This document shows positions 1-7,000 of a stretch of DNA of 7,808 bases, piece after piece; the first letter of the stretch is position 1; the number at the start of each line of letters is the position of its first letter. Where the stretch lies: contig SFTR01000047.1 of NCBI GenBank assembly GCA_004560915.1, positions 1-7,808 of the forward strand, read 5' to 3'. Under the pieces are notes generated by a model that saw only the letters and a program-made list of their open reading frames with translations, was not told where the DNA came from and searched no databases. The position numbers and the translations under genes are program-made. The stretch is from a bacterium (GTDB lineage: Bacteria > Bacillota_I > Bacilli_A > RF39 > UBA660).

Positions 1-47
1 GTTTTTCCAGTAGCAGTTGGCCCTACAATTACAATAATTTTACTCAT
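1..47 (-). CDS. miaA: tRNA dimethylallyltransferase MiaA, N-terminal fragment (runs off left edge)
   Basis: Only the first 15 codons and two bases are present. They read MSKIIVIVGPTATGK, followed by the start of a Thr codon: a short beta strand into a P-loop of the GPTATGKT form that opens MiaA. MiaA transfers a dimethylallyl group to the N6 of A37 in tRNAs reading codons that begin with U. I chose the ATG at 47 because a GGAGG lies 8 nt upstream (56-60); the in-frame ATG at 53 has only 2 nt between it and that site. The start overlaps the last 8 nt of the preceding small gene (ATGAGTAA). The position just after mutL is a common bacterial gene order and supports the call. Other P-loop kinases share the glycine-rich loop, but the GPTATGKT form together with mutL context makes miaA much the likeliest. 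Confidence 0.88.
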   Translation of the reverse strand, partial: MSKIIVIVGPTATGK

Positions 48-210
48 CTTCATAACCTCCCATCACTAATTTTTTGGTTTTAAAATCTATTAAATCACCA
101 TCTTCGTTAAGTTCTAAACCTAATTCTTTTAGCATATTCATAAAACTTTCAATAGATTCTCTAACCTCTTTATATTCATCTAATATTTTTTTGTTTTCTT
201 CTTCACTCAT
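40..210 (-). CDS. Small acidic 56-aa protein of unknown function between mutL and miaA
   Basis: I do not recognise this family. It runs from ATG at 210 to TAA at 40-42 and begins MSEEENKKILDEYKEVRESI. The first two thirds are charged and probably one or two amphipathic helices (DEYKEVRESIESFMNMLKEL). The tail has the look of a short beta hairpin: LELNEDGDLIDFKTKKLVMGG. No Cys, Trp, membrane segment or signal peptide is present, so it should be cytosolic. Its ATG shares four bases (ATGA) with the mutL stop, and its own stop overlaps the miaA start by 8 nt. An AGAGGG lies 7 nt upstream of the ATG, within the mutL tail. These signals and the sensible amino-acid composition make it a real gene despite its length. 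Function is unknown; a partner of MutL or MiaA is conceivable from position only. Confidence 0.8.
   Translation of the reverse strand: MSEEENKKILDEYKEVRESIESFMNMLKELGLELNEDGDLIDFKTKKLVMGGYEDE
56..60 (-). promoter_or_regulatory. Ribosome binding site of miaA inside the small upstream gene
   Basis: The minus strand reads GGAGG here, 8 nt before the ATG at 47. It lies inside the last codons of the 56-aa gene, so ribosomes finishing that gene uncover or reload at miaA. It decides between the two candidate miaA starts at 47 and 53. Confidence 0.8.
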
Positions 211-1937
211 GAATTAACCCTCTTAAACATTTTTTCAAGTTCATATATTGGATACTTTATAATAGTTGGCCTTCCATGTGGACAGGTATATGGAAATTCA
301 CACTTGAATAGTCTATTTAATAATTCCTCTTGTTCATTATAACCTATATTAGTATTTGCTTTTACACTCATCTTACAAGCTAAGCGAATAGCAGTTTTTT
401 CATTAAATTTTACTCTATCAAAGTCTCCTTTTATTTCTGAAACTAACTCAAATATTCTTCTTATACTTTCTTCTTCAAATCCTTCTTTTAGCCATGATGG
501 ATGTTCAGTAACTCTAAATGTATTAATACCAAACTCTTCAACTTTAAATCCAACATTTTTTAAAACATCTATGTGATCATGTATTCTCATGAATTCATTT
601 TTTGGATATTCTAAAGTTATTGGAAACAACATACTAGTAGTATAAACATCTCTTTCTTTTAATGCTTTCATATATCTTTCGTAGTTAATTCTTTCGTTAG
701 CTGCATGAATATCTATCATATACATAACATTTTCATCTTGTGCTATTAAGTATGTACCTAGAGCTAAACCTACTGGTTTTATAAATACATCTTCTTTTTT
801 GACTGCTTCACTATCGTATTTTATTTCTTCTTTTTCATCATCAAATTGTAGTCTTACATCTTCGATTTTTCTTTCAGTGTATCTATAGTTATTTTCATGA
901 TTATAGTCTACTGGTGTTTCTTTCACTTCTTCTTGATATCCTTTAAATGTATTATCTGCTTCATTTAGGGCTGTTCTAATAGTACTAAAAAGTAAATCAT
1001 TAAGACTTTCTAGTTTAGAGAATTTAATATCTTGTTTAGTTGGATGAATATTAACATCTATTAGAGTTGGATCAGTTTCAATATTTATAACAACTATTGG
1101 GAATTTTGTTTCTGCTAAAACGGTGTGATAAGCATCTTTTATAGTTCTATTAACTGATTGATTAGTAACTACTCTTCCGTTTACTAAAGTGATCATTGAG
1201 TTTCTATTAGACTTTGAAAGATTTAAATTGCTTATATATCCATTAATTATATAGTCGTAGTTTTCAGCTTCAATCTTGATCATATTTTTAGATACATTAA
1301 GTCCAAATATTTCATGTATTACTTTATATATATCATTACTACCAGAAGTTTTTATCATTTCTCTTCCATCGTTAAATAAAGTGAATGCAATATCTGGATG
1401 TGAAAGAGCGATCTTTTCTATGTAGTTTACTGTAAGAGCTAGTTCAGCATTTAAACTTTTCATAAACTTTAGTCTAGCTGGTGTATTATAGAATAATTCT
1501 GATACTTCAATTATAGTACCTTTTCTCATACTACCTGTTTTTTCTGTTATGAATTTACCTGCTTTTAGATTTAAATAAGTTGATTCTGTACCATCGTATG
1601 TATCTAATACTATGTTACTTACAGATGATATGGCAGCTAGTGCTTCACCACGAAATCCTAAAGTATTTATGAAATATAAATCGTTTTCATTTTTGATTTT
1701 AGAAGTTGCATGTCTACTAAAACATAACTTAGCATCATCTCTACTCATACCACATCCATCATCAACGATCTTAATTAGTTTAGTACCTGAAAGTAATAAC
1801 TCAATTTTTATATTTTTACTTCCTGCGTCTATACTATTTTCAACTAATTCTTTTACTACATTAGCTATTCTTTCTACTACTTCACCTGCTGCTATTTTAT
1901 TAGCTAAGTTTTCACTCATTACATTGATTTTATTCAT
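207..1937 (-). CDS. mutL: DNA mismatch repair protein MutL (endonuclease type)
   Basis: MutL couples mismatch recognition by MutS to strand incision and removal. The 576-aa protein has a full GHKL ATPase domain: AAGEVVER at 16-23, KELVENSIDAG at 29-39 with catalytic Glu30 and Mg-binding Asn34, VDDGCGM at 58-64, GFRGEAL at 94-100, and the DVNIHPTKQDIKF block near 294-306. A charged linker (about 330-385) leads to the C-terminal dimerisation/endonuclease domain. That domain carries DIHAANERINYE at 409-420, ACKMSVKAN at 520-528 and CPHGRP at 552-557, the set found in nicking MutL proteins of hosts without MutH. The usual DQHA is DIHA here, but the metal-site D, H, E, E are kept. The first ATG gives a standard N-terminus; its ribosome site (AGAAAGAG) is weak and 11 nt away, so coupling to yqeH, 1 nt upstream, is likely. 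No mutS is in the window. Confidence 0.97.
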   Translation of the reverse strand: MNKINVMSENLANKIAAGEVVERIANVVKELVENSIDAGSKNIKIELLLSGTKLIKIVDDGCGMSRDDAKLCFSRHATSKIKNENDLYFINTLGFRGEALAAISSVSNIVLDTYDGTESTYLNLKAGKFITEKTGSMRKGTIIEVSELFYNTPARLKFMKSLNAELALTVNYIEKIALSHPDIAFTLFNDGREMIKTSGSNDIYKVIHEIFGLNVSKNMIKIEAENYDYIINGYISNLNLSKSNRNSMITLVNGRVVTNQSVNRTIKDAYHTVLAETKFPIVVINIETDPTLIDVNIHPTKQDIKFSKLESLNDLLFSTIRTALNEADNTFKGYQEEVKETPVDYNHENNYRYTERKIEDVRLQFDDEKEEIKYDSEAVKKEDVFIKPVGLALGTYLIAQDENVMYMIDIHAANERINYERYMKALKERDVYTTSMLFPITLEYPKNEFMRIHDHIDVLKNVGFKVEEFGINTFRVTEHPSWLKEGFEEESIRRIFELVSEIKGDFDRVKFNEKTAIRLACKMSVKANTNIGYNEQEELLNRLFKCEFPYTCPHGRPTIIKYPIYELEKMFKRVNS

Positions 1938-1938
1938 A

Positions 1939-2940
1939 TTAAATCATACTCTTTCTAATACTTACTAATTTAGTATCAAGTACATATACTTTTATACTTC
2001 CTGGTTTTGTAATCCTTATAAATCCTAAACCATTTATTAATATATCAGATGGCTCTTTTATATCATAAGTAACGTTTGGCAATATAGTTAGTTTATCATT
2101 TTTAGATTTTACTTTTTCATATCTTAGTTTATCATTCATATAGAAACTAAAACTATTTGATTTATCAGATATATTTTCTATTCTTAAGATATCATTTACT
2201 ACTATGGCATAACCACTTCTAATTTGAAATGTTTTAACTTTTAATTCTTTTTTAGGATATAGTTTAACTACTTTAGAATAGTCTACGAAGTTATATATAG
2301 CATTACCATCTATGAATCCAGGAGTGTCTACTATAACTAATCTTGGGTTTAATTTTATTGTTATATAAGATGCTGTTGTATTTGGAATACTACTTGTAGT
2401 TATAGTTGGGTTTTTACATACACTAGTTAGTAAATGATTTATAAATGTACTTTTACCACTATTAGTAAATCCTACTATATAAAGTCTTTTAACTTTATCA
2501 GTTTCTATTTTCTTTAAGAAATTATCTATATTATAGTTTTTAACTGAACTTATAAACATAATGTCTTCAGTATTAACTATATTAGTTTTAATATACTCTA
2601 TAAGTTTCTTTTCTTTTAAACTTTTAGGAAGTACATCTCTTTTAGTAATTAGAATATACTTTTTATTTTTAAATCTATTTATATATTTCTTAACATTTTC
2701 ATTTATATTAAGAGCGTCTATTAAGAATGCTACGCTAGCTAGATTATCACTATTTATATTTCTTATTATTCCATCAGTATCTATTTTTTTATCTAAGACA
2801 CTATATTCTCCATAATGTTTTATTTTAAAACATCTTTCGCAATATTCAGCTTTATCATATACGCTAGATTTAACAAATCCTTCATCTTTAGCATTTTCAC
2901 TTTGAAGTATACTTCCACATCCTAAACATTTTTTATTCAT
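1939..2940 (-). CDS. yqeH: Circularly permuted ribosome-assembly GTPase YqeH
   Basis: YqeH-type GTPases help assemble the 30S ribosomal subunit. This 333-aa protein has the family layout. A treble-clef-type zinc finger comes first, with Cys5 and Cys8 (CLGC) and Cys34 and Cys37 (CERC). The GTPase motifs follow in permuted order: G4 as TKRD at 99-102, followed by VLPKS; G5 as SS at 131-132; the P-loop GFTNSGKST at 157-165; the switch-I region near 181-189; and DTPG at 205-208. The C-terminal part (about 240-333) would be the RNA or partner-binding module. It is slightly shorter than the Bacillus protein (about 366 aa). G4 has Thr for the usual Asn, and the usual PGTT is PNTT; both look tolerable. 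An AGGGGG lies 7 nt before the ATG, and the start overlaps the yqeG stop by 8 nt. Confidence 0.93.
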   Translation of the reverse strand: MNKKCLGCGSILQSENAKDEGFVKSSVYDKAEYCERCFKIKHYGEYSVLDKKIDTDGIIRNINSDNLASVAFLIDALNINENVKKYINRFKNKKYILITKRDVLPKSLKEKKLIEYIKTNIVNTEDIMFISSVKNYNIDNFLKKIETDKVKRLYIVGFTNSGKSTFINHLLTSVCKNPTITTSSIPNTTASYITIKLNPRLVIVDTPGFIDGNAIYNFVDYSKVVKLYPKKELKVKTFQIRSGYAIVVNDILRIENISDKSNSFSFYMNDKLRYEKVKSKNDKLTILPNVTYDIKEPSDILINGLGFIRITKPGSIKVYVLDTKLVSIRKSMI

Positions 2941-3457
2941 AGTATTTCCCCCTTAAAAATAGTTCTTTCTTTTCTAGGCTTCCATATATTATTTTTTCTA
3001 TCATTCTATTAATTAAAGTCATACTATAATCTTTTTCTGTTAGTGGATTTACTAGTACACTTGTTATATCTAATCTATTAGCTCCATATATATCAGTTAA
3101 TAGTTGATCTCCTATAGCTGCTATTTCAGAACTTTTATATTTAAATCTTTCCATTATTTTATTATATTTATCTTTTCTAGGTTTTAAAGAGAATGCACAG
3201 GCATCTACCATTAAATAATCTTTAAATGGTTCTACTCTATGTTTAGGAGCATTTGATATTATGATTACTTTAAATCCTTTATCTTTTAGTTCATCAAATA
3301 ATTTTTTAAGTCTTTTGGTTGGCTTATTTGTATGACTTGGAACTATAGTGTTATCTAAATCAAATAGTAAACAACGTATTCCTTTTTTATAAAGTTTGTC
3401 ATAATTTATATAATAAATGCTCTTTTGATAAATATCCGGCATAAATTTTTCTACCAT
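2933..3457 (-). CDS. yqeG: YqeG family HAD-IIIA phosphatase
   Basis: A small HAD-superfamily hydrolase whose natural substrate is not established; YqeG is regularly encoded next to YqeH. With the start used here the protein has 174 aa. Motif I is DLDNT (33-37) with the two catalytic Asp, motif II is the Ser of ISNA (Ser68), motif III is the Lys of LKPRK (Lys92), and motif IV is GDQLLTD (116-122). There is no room for a cap domain, as expected for this subfamily. The N-terminus, MVEKFMPDIYQKSI, matches the usual short YqeG lead-in. An in-frame ATG at 3472 would add five residues, but I rejected it: GAGGA at 3466-3470 sits 8 nt before the ATG at 3457, and the predicted transcript starts near 3471. 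It is the first gene of the operon and overlaps yqeH by 8 nt. Confidence 0.93.
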   Translation of the reverse strand: MVEKFMPDIYQKSIYYINYDKLYKKGIRCLLFDLDNTIVPSHTNKPTKRLKKLFDELKDKGFKVIIISNAPKHRVEPFKDYLMVDACAFSLKPRKDKYNKIMERFKYKSSEIAAIGDQLLTDIYGANRLDITSVLVNPLTEKDYSMTLINRMIEKIIYGSLEKKELFLRGKYYE

Positions 3458-3477
3458 ATCACACTTCCTCATTTAAC

Positions 3478-3486
3478 ATTATATCA
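3478..3486 (-). promoter_or_regulatory. Extended -10 promoter of the yqeG-yqeH-mutL-miaA operon
   Basis: The minus strand reads TGATATAAT, a perfect extended -10 (TGnTATAAT) for the housekeeping sigma factor. At 17-bp spacing the -35 region is only a T run (3501-3506), so the TG extension must carry recognition. Counting from the -10 puts the first transcribed base near 3471, which leaves a leader of about 14 nt containing just the GAGGA site before the ATG at 3457. A terminator ends immediately upstream, insulating this promoter. Confidence 0.7.
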
Positions 3487-3498
3487 AGATTTAGAATT

Positions 3499-3529
3499 AA
3501 AAAAAAGAAAAGTCTTATGTTTTATAAGA
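3499..3529 (-). terminator. Intrinsic terminator upstream of the yqeG promoter
   Basis: On the minus strand TCTTAT (3529-3524), loop AAAAC and ATAAGA (3518-3513) form a 6-bp stem. Across one mismatch a few more A-T/G-T pairs are possible. The stem is followed by C, TTTT, C and a run of eight T. The stem is AT-rich and weak but the U tract is strong. It would stop transcripts from the decayed gene and the large gene before they enter the operon. Confidence 0.6.
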
Positions 3530-3652
3530 ATTTCTTATTTATTTGTTTGTTTTATTTAGACTAACCTATTCTGAAGGCTAGTGAAACGATAAGAGAATTA
3601 GAAACTATTTCACTACCACGATTACCAATACTATTAGATTCATAAAAATTAT

Positions 3653-3685
3653 AGTCACCATTAGAAAAGTTGAACGAAGTCACCA
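3653..3685. repeat. 8-bp direct repeat AGTCACCA, 25 bp apart
   Basis: AGTCACCA occurs at 3653-3660 and again at 3678-3685, flanking the third frameshift of the pseudogene. It could be a deletion or slippage footprint, or chance. Confidence 0.4.
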
Positions 3686-3808
3686 AAAGACATCAATAGC
3701 TCCAAGTTTCTTAACTACATTTGAATAACTATTGGTGGTTACTCCCTTTTTTTATAATAATCTGGTTGTCTAGTAACATCTCTTGCAGTATCATAATCTA
3801 TTGTATTT

Positions 3809-3866
3809 GATTGGAAATGAATTATATAAATCATTAGTTACATAAGTGTATAATTCACTTCCAATC
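3809..3866. repeat. 18-bp near-perfect inverted repeat inside the pseudogene
   Basis: GATTGGAAATGAATTATA (3809-3826) pairs with TATAATTCACTTCCAATC (3849-3866) at 17 of 18 positions around a 22-nt spacer. In the old reading frame the arms encode the GSEL and YNSFP parts of the protein. The outer end of the left arm coincides with the one-base frameshift at 3811. Without a flanking U tract it is not a terminator. Confidence 0.8.
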
Positions 3867-4000
3867 CATCCGCCCTTGTTTGTGTCAGTACTATTCATTT
3901 GTTTTTTCAATAAATTATTTATTTATCTTCCTGTTTTGATGAATCGGGAATTTACTTTTGAAAACTTAAGGGGAATTAAATTTATATTTATTATTATTTT

Positions 4001-4047
4001 ATGTAGATTGACGATTTATTTGGAACAATTAGTTTGTCATTCTACAT
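4001..4047. repeat. 14-bp imperfect inverted repeat next to the large gene's terminator
   Basis: ATGTAGATTGACGA (4001-4014) and TTGTCATTCTACAT (4034-4047) pair at 12 of 14 positions around 19 nt. It begins right after the terminator U run on the minus strand. No T tract follows on either strand, so it may be a 3'-end stabilising hairpin or a relic of decay. Confidence 0.55.
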
Positions 4048-4071
4048 AGAAAAGACTAGATTTAACTAGTC
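4048..4071 (-). terminator. Weak terminator overlapping the stop codon of the large gene
   Basis: On the minus strand GACTAG (4071-4066), loop TTAAAT and CTAGTC (4059-4054) form a 6-bp stem followed by TTTTCT. The 5' arm lies in the last codons and the TAA stop (4062-4064) is in the loop, so a translating ribosome would compete with hairpin formation. The stem is short and the U run brief, so read-through is likely. Confidence 0.5.
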
Positions 4072-7000
4072 CAGCTTAATATTCTTTCTTTATTTGGCAT
4101 TGTTGATGCTTTTATATTTGAAAGCATCATGTTTCTGTTGAATGGTACTAATTTTTTGACTATGTCGTAGTTACCATCTTTTCTTTCTTTTAGTATGTAG
4201 TAGCAAGCATAATCTTTATTATCATCTTGATATCCCATACTACAAGATCTTAGTGTATGAATATAAGTATCATCTAATAGGTCTTCCATTGCAAAGTGTA
4301 CGTGTCCTTGAATAATTGCATCATAGTCAGTTACTTTTTTACCATTAAATATAGGATCTTTTTGAGCATCGAGTAGTGCTTTTATGTATGCTGTGTCTTT
4401 TCTATGACTTGTTATTTTATTTTGTATTTCTCTTTTTGCTTTTTCTGAATTAGTATATCTAAACTGTTCTGAGTTCTTACCTATTTCAAAGTTTGTTTGA
4501 TATGACCAAGTACTATTATCACCATAATCCCATCTTACATCATTAGCAAAGTGACAAAGAGCTATCTTTTTATTACCAATGGTTAAATCTATTGATGGAG
4601 TCCATAACTTCATCTTTTCTATTCTTGCAGAACCAAGTTTATCTTTAGTCCATTCTTGGTTTTCTATTCTTGCTTGTCCTAAATATTCAAATGGTCTAGT
4701 ACCAAGAGTATTATAGTATTCAGTATTACCCATTATTGAAGAGACTTTATAGTATTCTAACATATCAATTATTTCATCTGGATTAGGCCCTGAACCTACA
4801 TTATCACCAAGTGAATATATTTCAGTTATTCCATATTTTCTCATATCTTCTAGAATTGCTGAAGTTGGTTCAAATAAAGCATGAGAGTCAGTAAATAAAC
4901 CTATTTCTCTTCCTGTGTATTCACTTGTCTCTTTTATTATATTTATTTTGGGACTTAATGATTCTAAAGTTCTTTCTATTTTTTCATTTCTTATGATAGG
5001 TTCAGTATATTTTGTATTTGGTTTGAATACTTGTTTTGCATTTTCAACTGGAGAAGCTATTTCTTGTGTTATAACAAATGGTAAATTGTATTTTTTATGA
5101 TATAGAAGTTCTTGCTCTGTAGGTGTGCGTCCTCCTGGTAAAGCTAATGCTTTTGGTACTAACCCTTCTCTATAGAATAAGGCTTCAGCATTATTTCTAG
5201 TGACTGCACTTGTTTCTAAAATACCTTTTTGGATAAGACTTTTTTCTTGTACTTCACTAGAATTTTCTTTTATTAATTTATTACTACCAAAATTATAAAG
5301 TGAACTACATATAAAACTTCCTTCTTTTATTTCATCATATAATAGAATCATTTTATCATATCCATAGTAATATTTTTGTCCATAGCAGCTAATTGGACTT
5401 AATGATATAAAATTATTTTTACCAGATGATATGCCTTTTAATACATCTTCTATATTTTCACTATAACTTAATATATGAGCATACAAACAATAGTTTTTAT
5501 CACTAAAGTCTAATACTTTTCCTGTATATTTTTTAGACAATTTTTTATTTATAACTCCATCTATTTTACATGATTCTTCTATATTAGTTAAATTCATTCT
5601 AGAATCTAATTCGTATAGATGTTGTATTTTTCTTTGTAGACTACTAAATTCATTTTGAAGATTTGTATAGTCTTCAAATGTTCCTTCGTATAAGTATTTT
5701 AATGTATCTATTAGACTTTTTTTATCGTTTGAATATCTTACTAGTTCTATGATTCTTATATATTTTAGTATTTCATCTATATATGCACATAAGAATCTAT
5801 TATTCTTGTTATATCTTTTTAAGTTTTCAAGTCCTTCACTACCACCTATATTAAATAGTATATCTGTGTTACCAAATATATCATTAAACATACTCTTTAC
5901 TTTACCATTAGTTAGTTTATCTGGTTCTTCTAATGCTTTTTTATTTGATAAATATGAGTTCATTCTGAAGTTTTTTAAGTCTTCTAGTGTATTTATATTA
6001 CTTTGAGGAGTTGATGCGAACAAATGCTTTAAATCTTGTTTTAATGTATCAGTTATTTCTATATTATTTTTAACTAGATTTAAGAATAGTTCATGATAGT
6101 TATAATAGTTAAATATTATTTCTTGTAAGTTCTTTATGACATAAACATTATTTTCTTTAGAGTTATCCTCGTAATAGAAGTTCTTAAAAAAGTATCTACA
6201 TACTTCTAAGAATTCTTTACTTTTATTGTTATCAATTATATCAAATACTTTACTAAGCCAACTTTTATATGTTGTACTTCCACTTCCATATTGCATAAAA
6301 GCTTTGAAACTTACGCCAAGTGACTCAACAAATTTCTTTATGTCATCATATCTTTCCATTACTAGAACGCTATTACCTGCTTTTATTAGTTCTATAATAC
6401 TACTTAGATTATCTTCATTTATATTATGTGTTCTTAATAATGACTTTTTAACTTCTAAATTTACATCTTCTTTTATTATTAATAGACCTACATCTGATAA
6501 ATCAAAGTTTTGTTTTCTTACTATTTCATCTATAAGAACTTTATTTAGTTCTAGTATATAATCTACTATTTCTTGTTTTATCTCTGTACTTGTTCTAGCT
6601 AGTGTTTCAAAATCAATTGTTTTTATTTTTTCCCTGATAAGATCATTCTTATATTTTATTAAGATTTTAGTTTTATCTTCATATATATTTCCTTCTTTTA
6701 ATAATCTATATAGATTATTTTCATTAACCCTTAGTTCTATTACTAATTTTACATATGGTTCATAATAATAACTAAAAAATCCCGAATATAGTATTGTTAG
6801 TTTTAAATCTTCTTCTTTAATTTTATATATTTCTTCAATAAGAGTATCTTTTCTATTTGATAATATTAGTTCTTTAAGAAATGATGGAGAACTATCACTT
6901 TTTATTATTTTTATTAGTTCATAACCACTTTTATTATTTATTTGTTCTTCTATTTCGGCTCTTCGTGTTTGAAATAATATTTCTTTTTGACTATCGGTTA

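Larger units (their letters stand above)
3561..3898 (-). pseudogene. Remnant of a DUF6273-like surface-protein gene (GGW / WWLRS / AFRIG type)
   Basis: Four fragments in changing frames read as one decayed protein. From ATG at 3898 to 3812: MNSTDTNKGGWIGSELYTYV, then TNDLYNSFP. After one extra base (3811), 3810-3748: SNTIDYDTARDVTRQPDYYKK. After a probable one-base loss in an A run (3747-3753), 3745-3671: GVTTNSYSNVVKKLGAIDVFW, a TGA at 3680-3682 where the family has a second Trp, then LRS. After a third shift, 3668-3561: FSNGDYNFYESNSIG through to VSLAFRIG and TAG. From memory, intact relatives read roughly GGW.GSELR.YLNNDLY.SLP, then DTARD.TRQLDYYKN.GVTT, WWLRS and GVSPAFRIG, in secreted or pilin-like proteins of gut Firmicutes. 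The N-terminal part and the segment between the first two blocks are missing, so deletions accompany the point lesions. The fold name is less certain than the decay. Confidence 0.82.
3458..4061. other. 604-base stretch without an intact gene
   Basis: In minus-strand order it contains: a hairpin (4001-4047) just past the large gene's terminator; about 100 AT-rich bases in which I see nothing coding (3899-4000); the fragments of a DUF6273-like gene (3561-3898) with an 18-bp inverted repeat; a U-tract terminator (3499-3529); and the operon promoter (3478-3486). I see no tRNA, riboswitch or insertion-sequence ends. Confidence 0.75.

Noticed and set aside
45..53. The ATG at 53 as start of miaA
   Set aside because: It is only 2 nt from the GGAGG; the ATG at 47 has proper 8-nt spacing.
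207..209. Read-through of the mutL TGA as Trp (mycoplasma-type code)
   Set aside because: Read-through would add only ten residues before a TAG, MutL ends normally at FKRVNS, and all intact genes use TGG for Trp with no internal TGA.
1612..1968. Open frames on the plus strand opposite mutL, yqeH and the large gene
   Set aside because: All are antisense shadows, rich in Leu, Phe, Ile and Ser, with no ribosome sites or family motifs, opposite genes whose own motifs are clear.
3457..3472. The upstream ATG at 3472 as start of yqeG
   Set aside because: It has no Shine-Dalgarno sequence and coincides with the predicted transcription start; the ATG at 3457 has GAGGA at 8 nt and gives the usual YqeG N-terminus.
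3809..3866. The 18-bp inverted repeat as the ends of a miniature transposon
   Set aside because: The arms are 22 nt apart, both are explained by the former coding sequence, and no target-site duplication flanks them.
3846..4049. A 67-codon open frame on the plus strand in the intergenic stretch
   Set aside because: It is antisense to the first fragment of the pseudogene, has no convincing ribosome site and gives a hydrophobic composition typical of AT-rich antisense frames.
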